A stretch of DNA of 6,744 nucleotides from Synechococcales cyanobacterium PMM_0003 (GTDB lineage: Bacteria > Cyanobacteriota > Cyanobacteriia > Pseudanabaenales > Pseudanabaenaceae): assembly GCA_949128015.1 (NCBI GenBank), contig CASBRC010000144.1, positions 1 to 6,744 on the forward strand, written 5' to 3'. How positions within the stretch are numbered: position 1 is the stretch's first letter; each line of letters starts with the position of its first letter. Both the position numbers and the translations under genes were made by a program. The notes under the pieces were generated by a model. It saw only the letters and a program-made list of their open reading frames with translations, had not been told where the DNA came from and made no database searches. Positions 1 through 6,206 of the stretch are shown in pieces.

Positions 1-95
1 AGGTGGACGTAATAAATAACCCAAACCAAAAGCTGTGTCGCACGCTGCGCGTGCGCCACAGCTTTTAGGGTTTGGGTTATTTATTACGTCCATCT
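1..95. repeat. Compound 95-bp inverted repeat (nested palindrome), likely terminator
   Basis: This is a near-perfect hairpin made of two nested layers. The outer arms, 1-27 and 69-95, pair over 27 bp with one G-T wobble (G3/T93). The inner arms, 28-45 and 49-66, pair over 18 bp with one mismatch (T38 opposite C56) around a 3-base TGC loop at 46-48. The bases AG at 67-68 form the only bulge. The inner core, AAAAGCTGTG...CACAGCTTTT, recurs at 1390-1430. It begins 6 bases past the stop codon of the minus-strand gene at 101-571, so it should end that transcript, and possibly one entering from the left. The outer arms may continue beyond the window edge. The pairing is read directly; terminator function is inferred from position. 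Confidence 0.85.
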
Positions 96-100
96 ACTTA

Positions 101-571
101 TTAGAGAATATTCGAGATAATATCGAGGATAATATTTTTAATTGGATCAACCACAACTACATTTGAACCAACAACAATAATATTGGTGTTAACAGGTAAA
201 TTAACGTATCTGACAATAGTTACAGGAAGTAAAACTTTTTTCGCGATTCCAGGTGGTAAACCTTTACCGCGCAATAATTTTTTCTGAATACCTGGAGGTA
301 AGGAACTGACTTGAGCAAAGATTTGCTGACGTAAACCGTCATTGATTAGATAACTAGATGTACTTGTACCACGAATAATTTCTAGAATCTGAGTACGCTG
401 AACTGAGGTGAGAGTGAGCGACTGAATGGATGTAGAAGTTGTAGACGTGGTAGTGGTAGTCGTAGTTTCAGGCTTGACCTTATTAGGCTTTTTCGCTTCT
501 ACTGTACTGGGTAGTAAAGTGCTGCTCCCCAAGGCTAGAGTACATAGTAGCAAGGCAATTTTTTGATGCAT
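101..571 (-). CDS. Exported RcnB/CigR-like small protein
   Basis: A 156-residue protein of unknown role, probably periplasmic. Residues 1-26 form a typical signal peptide: a Lys near the start, the hydrophobic run IALLLCTLALG, and a likely cleavage site after VEA (24-26). A basic patch and a Thr/Ser-rich stretch (36-49) suggest a flexible linker. Residues 91-112 carry two LPPGI-x-KK units 14 residues apart (LPPGIQKK, then LPPGIAKK). The C-terminus has the pattern VNLPVNTNIIVVGSNVVVVD followed by an Ile-rich tail. The LPPGIAKK unit followed by a VG-x-x-VV-x-VD stretch resembles the C-terminal region of RcnB/CigR-type periplasmic proteins. The family call rests on pattern memory and gives no firm function. 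The start is supported by GGAG seven bases upstream. The gene stands alone, divergent from the rhomboid gene, with a large hairpin just past its stop. Confidence 0.8.
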   Translation of the reverse strand: MHQKIALLLCTLALGSSTLLPSTVEAKKPNKVKPETTTTTTTSTTSTSIQSLTLTSVQRTQILEIIRGTSTSSYLINDGLRQQIFAQVSSLPPGIQKKLLRGKGLPPGIAKKVLLPVTIVRYVNLPVNTNIIVVGSNVVVVDPIKNIILDIISNIL

Positions 572-578
572 GATTAAT

Positions 579-582
579 CTCC
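579..582 (-). promoter_or_regulatory. Ribosome binding site of the CigR-like gene
   Basis: On the minus strand GGAG lies seven bases before the ATG at 571. This supports that start, and the signal peptide begins exactly there. It is one of only two convincing Shine-Dalgarno sequences in the window. Confidence 0.7.
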
Positions 583-595
583 ATAGTTATCGAAA

Positions 596-623
596 TTATT
601 AAGTTTTCCCCCACTCTAAACAA
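596..623 (-). promoter_or_regulatory. Candidate promoter of the CigR-like gene
   Basis: On the minus strand TTGTTT (618-623) and TAATAA (596-601) are separated by 16 bases. They resemble sigma-70-type -35 and -10 boxes and would give a leader of roughly 20 bases. AT-rich DNA yields such matches by chance, so this is only a candidate. Confidence 0.3.
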
Positions 624-742
624 CATAGACGCATAAATTTTTAATTTGTTTCCTTGATTTGTTTCAGCAAAGCTCAAAGATATTTTCGTAGTTAGAATGG
701 TGATATTGCTAAAATCTATAAAGCTGTCGCTCATGGTTAGTA

Positions 743-1390
743 ATGTTTCCTTTACATGATGATAATCCGACCCAAGACACTTCTATAGTTGTCTATGCGC
801 TAATTTTGGTAAATGTGCTAATTTTTGGATATCAAACTAGTTTGCCAAATTTTCAATTGGGGGAATGGCTAGGAAATTGGGCGCTATTTCCGAAGGAGCT
901 AATTGCTAATCCCTCAAAACATGCGATCGCATTATTATCATCACAGTTTCTCCATGCCAATATCTTCCATTTGGTTGGGAATATGTGGTTTCTCTATCTA
1001 TTTGGAAATAACATTGAAGATCAACTTGGACATTGGAAATTTTTGTTTTTCTATTTGATTTGTGGAGCTGTAGCGGGAGTTGTGCAATCTCTGACTGCTC
1101 CGATGTCGATGGTTCCGATGGTGGGAGCAAGTGGAGCGATATCAGGTGTAATGGGTGCATATTTGATTAGGTTTCCTCGCGCCAGAATTTTGAGTTTAGT
1201 ATTTCTGGGGATTTTTATAACTGCGATTCCCATTCCTGCGGCAGTGTTTTTAGGTTTGTGGATTGCTGGTCAAACTGTTTATGCAGCGATGGCGAATCCA
1301 AATTTACCGGGGATTGCGTATTTAGCTCACATTAGTGGTTTTGCGATCGGTGCGATCGCAATGTTTATAGTTTCGAGGCGATCTAAATAA
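743..1390 (+). CDS. Rhomboid family intramembrane serine protease
   Basis: A 215-residue polytopic membrane protein that should cleave transmembrane substrates within the membrane. The N-terminus MFPLHDDNPT is the usual opening of short bacterial rhomboids and supports this start, although no clear Shine-Dalgarno sequence precedes it. Hydrophobic segments lie at about 14-31, 62-89 (two crossings or a re-entrant part), 98-117, 128-144, 146-174 and 192-211, matching a six-segment core. HANIFHLVGN (71-80) supplies the conserved His71, His76 and Asn80. GASG (128-131) carries the nucleophile Ser130, and AHISG (195-199) carries the partner His196, so both dyad residues are present. The second glycine of the usual AHxGG motif is kept, but the first position is Ser. 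The substrate cannot be predicted. The gene is alone on its strand and ends exactly at a palindrome facing a convergent kinase gene. Confidence 0.95.
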   Translation: MFPLHDDNPTQDTSIVVYALILVNVLIFGYQTSLPNFQLGEWLGNWALFPKELIANPSKHAIALLSSQFLHANIFHLVGNMWFLYLFGNNIEDQLGHWKFLFFYLICGAVAGVVQSLTAPMSMVPMVGASGAISGVMGAYLIRFPRARILSLVFLGIFITAIPIPAAVFLGLWIAGQTVYAAMANPNLPGIAYLAHISGFAIGAIAMFIVSRRSK

Positions 1391-1430
1391 AAAAGCTGTG
1401 GCGCACGCTCCGCGTGCGCCACAGCTTTTT
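1390..1430. terminator. Palindromic repeat acting as bidirectional terminator
   Basis: This is a perfect 19-bp stem (1390-1408 with 1412-1430) around the loop TCC, with U-rich ends on both strands. It lies between the convergent rhomboid gene, whose stop codon it touches, and the kinase gene, which ends 7 bases away. That suits intrinsic termination in both directions. The inner 18 bp and the following TTTTAGG match the core of the compound hairpin at 1-95, except for one stem base and one loop base. It is therefore also a copy of a dispersed palindromic repeat. Terminator function is inferred from structure and position. Confidence 0.85.
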
Positions 1431-1437
1431 AGGTTTT

Positions 1438-2757
1438 TTAATTGGATAAGTTAACCGTAAAAGTAGTTCCCTGACCGACTTTACTTTCGACATTAATTTT
1501 TCCTTGATGGCTTTCAGCGATCGCTTTTGCGATCGCTAAACCTAATCCCGAGCCGCTAGTATGATGATTGGCTGATTTGGAACTAGATTTATTGTTTTTT
1601 GGAGGTTGATAGCGATAAAAACGCTCAAAAATTTGTGATAATTCCATTTCAGGAATACCGATACCTGTATCTTTGATTTGGACTTGGATTTGATTTTGAG
1701 AAGTGATTGATTGGGCAGTGATTTGGACTTTCCCACCTGAGGGAGTATAGGCGATCGCATTACTGACAATATTTGTAAATAAACGCCCTAAGCAATCGCA
1801 ATCGCCTGACACGATTAGTTTAGATTCTAAGTTAGGCAATTCCAGTGTAATTTGTTTTTGCTGCGCGATTGTCTGTTGTTCTTCACCTACTTCCATCAAA
1901 ATCTGCGACAAGTTACAAGCCTCTCGGCGATGATTCGTAATTCCACCATCATGCCTTGCTAAAAAAAGTAAATCCTCGATCAATCTTCCTAAACGTCTAG
2001 TGATTTTTTCGATAGATTCAAGTTGCGATCGCTGAAATTCTGGATCAGGATTGGGGTCAGTGAGAGCGACTTGGACATTGGTTTGAATTACTGCGATCGG
2101 ATTGCGAAGCTCATGGGAAGCGTCGGCGGTAAACTGTTTTAAGCGTTGATAGGATTCGCGCACAGGTTCCATTGCAATTCCTGCTAGCCACCAACCACAC
2201 AGTAGAACCACGTCTACCATAAATATTGTGCCGATCGCCAGATCGAGAAATAACTGCTTGACTGGTTTGGTAACTTCAAACCAAGGATGACTAATCCGCA
2301 GATATCCTATCAATTTTCCATTAATCACAATCGGCTCAGTCATCTGTCGCAACGGCTCCGCCTCAGATAGATGCACTGTGCGATAAATAGGTTGCAAGAT
2401 TTCCTTCTCGCGTAGTTGTAATAACTCCGCATTTTGATTAGTTGTCCAGAGGATCTCACCGCTAGGGCTAAACCAGTCAATATCAATATGATCGGCATCG
2501 ATTGCTTGAGTATTTACCGAAAAATTGTCACTAAAATTTGATTCCAACTCAATCAAATTAGAACGAATTAGCGATCGCTCGATCACTTCAGCAACATGAT
2601 CGATCGTGTCATCAATGCGATCGATCAAAGTTGTCTGTACATATAAATAGAAACCTGTCGCAAACACAATTAATAAAATCGCCGTAACGATCGCGTACCA
2701 AAGCGCCAGACGGCGACGCATTGACTGAAAGACAAGATTTGGAGCAGCCGTAGTCAT
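1438..2757 (-). CDS. Membrane sensor histidine kinase
   Basis: A 439-residue two-component sensor kinase in the inner membrane. A first membrane segment (about 18-40) and a second (about 167-193) enclose a periplasmic sensor region of roughly 125 residues, which contains IDWFSPSGEILW (93-104). A short linker leads to the dimerisation helix, with the phosphoacceptor His215 in FTADASHELRNP. The ATP-binding domain has the N box with Asn329 and Asn333, the G1 box DTGIGIP (363-369), the F box IFERFYR (376-382) and the G2 box GSGLGLAIA (402-410). All catalytic motifs are intact. A polar Ser/Asn/His-rich insert (about 386-400) lengthens the ATP lid, and Cys320 and Cys322 sit just before the N box. 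The architecture is shared by cyanobacterial ion-sensing kinases, but the ligand cannot be read here. No response regulator is adjacent: the next gene upstream is the divergent ribD. A start at Met13 (2721) is also possible. Confidence 0.95.
   Translation of the reverse strand: MTTAAPNLVFQSMRRRLALWYAIVTAILLIVFATGFYLYVQTTLIDRIDDTIDHVAEVIERSLIRSNLIELESNFSDNFSVNTQAIDADHIDIDWFSPSGEILWTTNQNAELLQLREKEILQPIYRTVHLSEAEPLRQMTEPIVINGKLIGYLRISHPWFEVTKPVKQLFLDLAIGTIFMVDVVLLCGWWLAGIAMEPVRESYQRLKQFTADASHELRNPIAVIQTNVQVALTDPNPDPEFQRSQLESIEKITRRLGRLIEDLLFLARHDGGITNHRREACNLSQILMEVGEEQQTIAQQKQITLELPNLESKLIVSGDCDCLGRLFTNIVSNAIAYTPSGGKVQITAQSITSQNQIQVQIKDTGIGIPEMELSQIFERFYRYQPPKNNKSSSKSANHHTSGSGLGLAIAKAIAESHQGKINVESKVGQGTTFTVNLSN
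1517..1536. repeat. Pair of HIP1 octamers inside the kinase gene
   Basis: Two full GCGATCGC octamers (1517-1524 and 1529-1536) lie four bases apart. HIP1 is the over-represented cyanobacterial palindrome. Other full copies start at 923, 1352, 1751, 2025, 2571, 3238, 3673, 6086, 6451 and 6600. None is found from 3681 to 6085. Confidence 0.9.
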
Positions 2758-2767
2758 GGGGAATTAG

Positions 2768-2798
2768 ATCGTAAAGTACAGGTCAGAGCATTGGTCAA
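2768..2798 (-). promoter_or_regulatory. Candidate promoter of the histidine kinase gene
   Basis: On the minus strand TTGACC (2793-2798) is followed after 17 to 19 bases by TTTACG or TACGAT. The -35 match is good and the -10 is weak. It would give a very short leader before the ATG at 2757, or a longer one if translation begins at the internal ATG at 2721. The element lies in the 104-bp gap shared with the divergent ribD. Confidence 0.25.
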
Positions 2799-2861
2799 GT
2801 AAAATGGAATGGCTGTCGAAACACCTATGATACAACAGCTTTAATTTTAGACAATTCTCAA

Positions 2862-3980
2862 ATGTTAGACAACATAGACAAACAAGTCTCATCTGACCTT
2901 CATGATCGCTGGATGCAACGCTGTATTGATCTAGCGCTGAAGGCGAGAGGGCAAACTGCGCCAAATCCGATGGTGGGGAGTGTAATCGTAAAAAATGGAC
3001 AAGTCATAGGTGAAGGATTTCATCCAAAGGCAGGTGAACCTCATGCAGAAATATTTGCAATTAGAGCGGCTCAGCAAACTGGCGAAGATCTGCGAGATGC
3101 CACACTATATGTCAATCTAGAACCTTGCAATCATCACGGACGCACGCCGCCATGTTCAGAAGCAATTATTCAAGCAGGAATTGGTGAAGTAGTTATTGGG
3201 GCGATCGATTCTAATCCACAAGTATCTGGCACTGGTCGCGATCGCTTGCTTGCGGCAGGTGTAAAAGTTACCACAGGGGTTTTAGAGCAGCAATGTTTAG
3301 ATCTAAATGAAGCATTCTTCCATCGCATGAAAACGAATTTGCCCTTTGGTATTTTTAAATATGCGATGACCCTTGATGGCAAGATTGCGACAACTTCAGG
3401 GCATAGCTATTGGATTACAGGAACTGAGGCGCGGCGAGTGGTGCATGATTTACGCATTGGCTGTGATGCGATTATTACAGGTGGAAATACTGTTAGGTTA
3501 GATAATCCACATCTAAACACCCATGGATTAAGTAGTCATAGTCCTTTGCGGGTTGTGGTTTCTGAAAGTTGCGATCTTCCCAATGAGGCGAACTTATGGC
3601 AGATTACAGATGTCGAAAAAACTCTCTTAATCACGCTGCCCGATCGCAATCCGCAACTTAAGCAAAAGCTTCGCGATCGCAAAGTGGAAATTCTAGAACT
3701 TGATGACATATCACCTGAGTTCGTGATGCAAGAATTAGGGAAGCGTGGATGTAATACGGTTCTATGGGAATGTGGAGGACGTTTAGGTGCAGCAGCGATT
3801 AAAGCTAAGATGGTACAAAAGATTTATGCTTTTATTGCGCCTAAGTTAATTGGTGGGTTTACAGCGCCTAGTCCTATTGATGATCTGGGATTAACCTTGA
3901 TGACTGATGCTTTTAGTCTAGTGCGACCGCAATTTCAACAAATCGGGACAGACTTTTTAATAACTGGTTATCTAGACTAA
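2862..3980 (+). CDS. ribD: Bifunctional riboflavin biosynthesis deaminase/reductase RibD
   Basis: A 372-residue cytosolic enzyme, the usual length for bifunctional RibD. It deaminates 2,5-diamino-6-ribosylamino-4(3H)-pyrimidinone 5'-phosphate and then reduces the ribosyl side chain, giving 5-amino-6-ribitylamino-uracil 5'-phosphate for riboflavin and flavin synthesis. The deaminase domain (about 15-135) has APNPMVG (33-39), HAE (61-63) with zinc ligand His61 and catalytic Glu63, and LEPCNHHGRTPPC with zinc ligands Cys89 and Cys98. The reductase domain (about 162-370) begins with KYAMTLDGKIAT (166-177) and includes ITGGNTVRLDNP (205-216), LWECGG (301-306) and IAPKLIGG (325-332). The WECGG form replaces the more common EGG and, as I remember it, is typical of cyanobacterial sequences. 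No other rib gene is adjacent, which is common in cyanobacteria. No Shine-Dalgarno is visible. The start gives a normal N-terminal extension before the first catalytic helix. Confidence 0.96.
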   Translation: MLDNIDKQVSSDLHDRWMQRCIDLALKARGQTAPNPMVGSVIVKNGQVIGEGFHPKAGEPHAEIFAIRAAQQTGEDLRDATLYVNLEPCNHHGRTPPCSEAIIQAGIGEVVIGAIDSNPQVSGTGRDRLLAAGVKVTTGVLEQQCLDLNEAFFHRMKTNLPFGIFKYAMTLDGKIATTSGHSYWITGTEARRVVHDLRIGCDAIITGGNTVRLDNPHLNTHGLSSHSPLRVVVSESCDLPNEANLWQITDVEKTLLITLPDRNPQLKQKLRDRKVEILELDDISPEFVMQELGKRGCNTVLWECGGRLGAAAIKAKMVQKIYAFIAPKLIGGFTAPSPIDDLGLTLMTDAFSLVRPQFQQIGTDFLITGYLD

Positions 3981-4085
3981 TTTGAGAGACAACTATATGG
4001 CTATTTTTATGTCTTATGTTTGCAGAATATCAACTTAAGGATGTAAAATAATATTCATTAATCACAAGGGTGGGGTATAACTTAA

Positions 4086-4793
4086 ATGCAAGAAAAAAGA
4101 ATATCTTTATTTGACAATTCTCTTCAAGACAATGATGTTATTGCTTTTGGAGATATAGTCTACAAATTAGGAAAAATCAGAAGTGTATTTGGTGACGTAT
4201 TTAAGTCAACCTACGGGGATCTTGCAGCTCATCTAAAGCAACAGCAAGCACATAAACTTGGTCTTTGCTATAATGACGGTTCTATAGGAGAACTCTATTC
4301 AGATACCTACTGTGGTTTTGAATATTTGAATCTTGGTAGCTCAAATTGGGAAACAGGTAGGTTTAGAATATACTTGAGTCCTTTCTTTTACAATAACCAA
4401 TCTGATTTAAAAGAAGATATTGAAGCTGGTTGCTATTATCCCAATTTGTCTTTTAATGATTTCGATGTTATTTCATTAAGAGAAGATTGCTTTTGCATGA
4501 TGCAACCAATCAAAAATGTTTTTAAATCCATATTATCTAGCTTTGGTCGTGCTGTTGCAAGAGAATTAGAGAAATCAATTGTTGATTTTGGAGGTTCTAA
4601 TTTACTTGTATCTGGCAAGGAATGTGGACTTCTAAGATTGGGAGATACAAATTGGGAAACAGTAATTATTGGTGTTAAATTCACTATTGATGCTGTGGCA
4701 GATAATCCTGCAACTGAAAAAGCTATACTCTCAAATGAGCCAGTTTCACCTCTAGATGAAATTCGTAATATGTCGGTATTATTACAATACTGA
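4086..4793 (+). CDS. Tandem KGK-domain-like protein of unknown function
   Basis: A 235-residue soluble protein with no signal peptide or membrane segment. It seems to be two copies of one unit. Unit one spans about 8-105 and unit two about 118-205. Each opens with DNDVIAF (15-21) or DFDVISL (125-131), continues with a VFGDVFKS (34-41) or KNVFKSIL (143-150) helix, and ends with LGSSNWETGRFRI (83-95) or LGDTNWETVIIGV (185-197) plus a beta-like stretch. This pattern (DDVISF-like start, Gly-x-x-x-W near the end) resembles the KGK domain of cyanobacterial proteins, whose function is unknown. The eponymous Lys-Gly-Lys is reduced to TGR in unit one and lost in unit two. The start is supported by a purine-rich AAGGGTGGGG ten bases upstream. 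The gene is AT-rich with no HIP1 octamer, unlike ribD before it, which may mean later acquisition. A small HNH gene follows after 42 bp. Confidence 0.72.
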   Translation: MQEKRISLFDNSLQDNDVIAFGDIVYKLGKIRSVFGDVFKSTYGDLAAHLKQQQAHKLGLCYNDGSIGELYSDTYCGFEYLNLGSSNWETGRFRIYLSPFFYNNQSDLKEDIEAGCYYPNLSFNDFDVISLREDCFCMMQPIKNVFKSILSSFGRAVARELEKSIVDFGGSNLLVSGKECGLLRLGDTNWETVIIGVKFTIDAVADNPATEKAILSNEPVSPLDEIRNMSVLLQY

Positions 4794-4835
4794 TTCTCAA
4801 GATCTATCTGACAAGAAAAAAGAAATTATGAAGTA

Positions 4836-5087
4836 ATGACAGATAAAACAACTCGTATTCCAATCCCCCTTGAAGCTAGAAAATTTGTTCTTGAGCGCAA
4901 CAACTATCAATGTCAAAGCTGTCACAAAATTGACCTTACTGCTAAAAGCTTGCAAGTCGATCATATTATTCCCCTCGCTCAAGGTGGAGCTAATGACTTG
5001 AGTAATCTCCAAACTCTTTGTGCGAAATGTAACCGAGAAAAAAGTGCGAAAATCGATCCAAGATTTCGGAGATTGTATAGCGATTAG
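4836..5087 (+). CDS. Small stand-alone HNH endonuclease-like protein
   Basis: An 83-residue protein that is almost entirely one HNH (beta-beta-alpha metal) nuclease domain. CQSC (26-29) and CAKC (62-65) form a structural zinc site with four cysteines. VDHIIPLAQGG (41-51) supplies Asp42 and the general base His43. SNLQTLC (56-62) gives the central Asn57, and CNREKS (65-70) supplies the last motif position, with Asn66 instead of the third His, as in many HNHN-type members. All core residues are present, so it may be an active nicking or cutting enzyme. No DNA-recognition domain is attached, and the target is unknown. An in-frame TGA at 4809-4811 and no ATG after it before 4836 make this the likely start. 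It probably shares a transcript with the KGK-like gene. It could be a homing or restriction-type nuclease, a phage-derived remnant or a repair factor; none can be chosen from sequence alone. Confidence 0.9.
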   Translation: MTDKTTRIPIPLEARKFVLERNNYQCQSCHKIDLTAKSLQVDHIIPLAQGGANDLSNLQTLCAKCNREKSAKIDPRFRRLYSD

Positions 5088-5114
5088 CAAAAGCGGCGCA
5101 TTGCGCCGCTTTTG
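5088..5114. terminator. Bidirectional hairpin terminator between HNH and CAX genes
   Basis: This is a perfect 12-bp stem (5088-5099 with 5103-5114) around ATT. It lies directly after the HNH stop codon and one base from the CAX stop codon. The sequence CAAAAGCGGCGC pairs with GCGCCGCTTTTG, leaving a T tract on both strands. Its AAAAGC ends and GGCGCA core also occur in the palindromes at 1-95 and 1390-1430, but the bases between and inside these modules are absent here. Confidence 0.85.
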
Positions 5115-5115
5115 A

Positions 5116-6195
5116 TTAAACAGGTTGAAAATAGAATGCAAAGCCTAAAATTGCGTAAGTCGCCATTAATAGAGTGCCTTCTAGCCAATTTGATCGCCCG
5201 TCAGAACTAATCGAGTTGGCAACCAGAACAGCAACCGCGACCGCAACTAGTTCAAAAGGGTTGAAATTTAAATCCATTGGTTTACCCATAAACCAACCGA
5301 CGATAACTAGCAAAGGCGCAACAAATAGAGCAATTTGCATACTTGAACCCACAGCAACTGACACTGATAGCTCCATTTTATTCTTCATGGCTACGGTAAC
5401 TGCGGTTGTATGCTCCGCCGCATTACCAATAATCGGCAATAGAATTACCCCAGTAAAGAGTTCTGTTAAACCTAGTTGGGCAGTTGCCTCTTCTAAAGTG
5501 CCGACTAAAAGCTCAGACTCTAGAGCCACTAATAGAGTTACTCCAAATAAAACTGAAATCCATAAACCAAGATTGACTTTTTGAGGATGTCCTTCTGCTT
5601 CAGCATCATCGGCTTCAGATTTGCCCACATCATAGAGATAGGCGTGGGTTTTCATCGAAAATAGGAGCGTCAGACAGTAAACAATAATCAGCACGATCGC
5701 AACTGCGATCGATAGTTTTTGGATAACTTCTTCACTAATTCCCGTAGATGTAAAATTTGCAGCCGTCGGCAATAAGATCGCCACCACTGCTAAATTCATC
5801 ACCGAAGCATTTAATCTTGCCATTGTTGGCTGAAATTCTTGCTCCTTATAACGCAATCCACCTAAAAACATTGACAAGCCCATGACCAGTAGTAGGTTGC
5901 CAATAATTGAGCCTGTGATGCTTGCCTTCACGACACCAGTAAATCCTGCATTCAGAGCTACGATCGCAATAATTAGCTCAGTCGCGTTACCAAAGGTCGC
6001 ATTTAACAAACCGCCCCATGATGGGCCCAAAACTACCGATATTTCTTCGGTCGCGGTACTTAACCAACCTGCTAGGGGCAAAATTGCGATCGCAGAAGTC
6101 ACAAATACTAGCGTAGAATCCCACTCTAGTAAGTGACCAGTCACCGATATCGGTATAAAGACAAGTAAACCAAAGGAGAAGATTTTCTTAAACAT
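5116..6195 (-). CDS. cax: Ca2+/H+ antiporter, CAX family
   Basis: A 359-residue inner-membrane cation exchanger that should export Ca2+ in exchange for protons, giving Ca2+ and possibly salt or alkaline tolerance. It is almost wholly hydrophobic, with about eleven predicted membrane segments in two homologous halves. The signature c-1 repeat NATFGNATELIIAIVAL (65-81) carries Glu73. The c-2 repeat LPIIGNAAEHTTAVTVAM (253-270) carries Glu261 and His262. An acidic cytosolic linker EADDAEAEGH (194-203) joins the halves, as is usual for CAX. Length and motifs are complete. I chose the ATG at 6195 because AAAGG lies six bases before it; ATG at 6213 or TTG at 6216 would add six or seven residues without a visible binding site. 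The gene is convergent with the HNH gene and divergent from the corrinoid adenosyltransferase gene. Other divalent cations are possible substrates. Confidence 0.95.
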   Translation of the reverse strand: MFKKIFSFGLLVFIPISVTGHLLEWDSTLVFVTSAIAILPLAGWLSTATEEISVVLGPSWGGLLNATFGNATELIIAIVALNAGFTGVVKASITGSIIGNLLLVMGLSMFLGGLRYKEQEFQPTMARLNASVMNLAVVAILLPTAANFTSTGISEEVIQKLSIAVAIVLIIVYCLTLLFSMKTHAYLYDVGKSEADDAEAEGHPQKVNLGLWISVLFGVTLLVALESELLVGTLEEATAQLGLTELFTGVILLPIIGNAAEHTTAVTVAMKNKMELSVSVAVGSSMQIALFVAPLLVIVGWFMGKPMDLNFNPFELVAVAVAVLVANSISSDGRSNWLEGTLLMATYAILGFAFYFQPV

Positions 6196-6201
6196 AAACA
6201 G

Positions 6202-6206
6202 CCTTT
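6202..6206 (-). promoter_or_regulatory. Ribosome binding site that selects the CAX start
   Basis: On the minus strand AAAGG is followed by six bases and then ATG at 6195 (protein start MFKKIF). The site lies inside the extended reading frame that begins at 6216, so it favours the shorter protein. Confidence 0.6.

Noticed and set aside
483..734. An 83-codon open frame on the minus strand across the gap between the CigR-like and rhomboid genes.
   Set aside because: It overlaps the signal-peptide region of the better supported gene in another frame on the same strand, shows no domain, and has no convincing binding site.
733..759. A nine-codon open frame (ATG at 733) that overlaps the rhomboid start out of frame, which could act as a regulatory upstream frame.
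   Set aside because: Such a short frame occurs by chance, has no Shine-Dalgarno sequence, and nothing in its peptide suggests a role.
1..1430. The two related palindromes as ends of a composite mobile element carrying the CigR-like and rhomboid genes.
   Set aside because: Each is itself a complete hairpin, no transposase lies between them, and the rhomboid gene contains HIP1 sites like native DNA. Dispersed repeats at 3' ends explain them better.
2764..2964. A 66-codon minus-strand frame between the kinase and ribD.
   Set aside because: It overlaps the start of ribD in antisense, shows no recognisable domain, and occupies the likely promoter region.
5174..5584. A 136-codon frame on the plus strand opposite the CAX gene.
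   Set aside because: It is the complement of membrane-segment codons of a strongly supported CAX gene; its Ser/Thr/Ala-rich product is typical of such antisense shadows.
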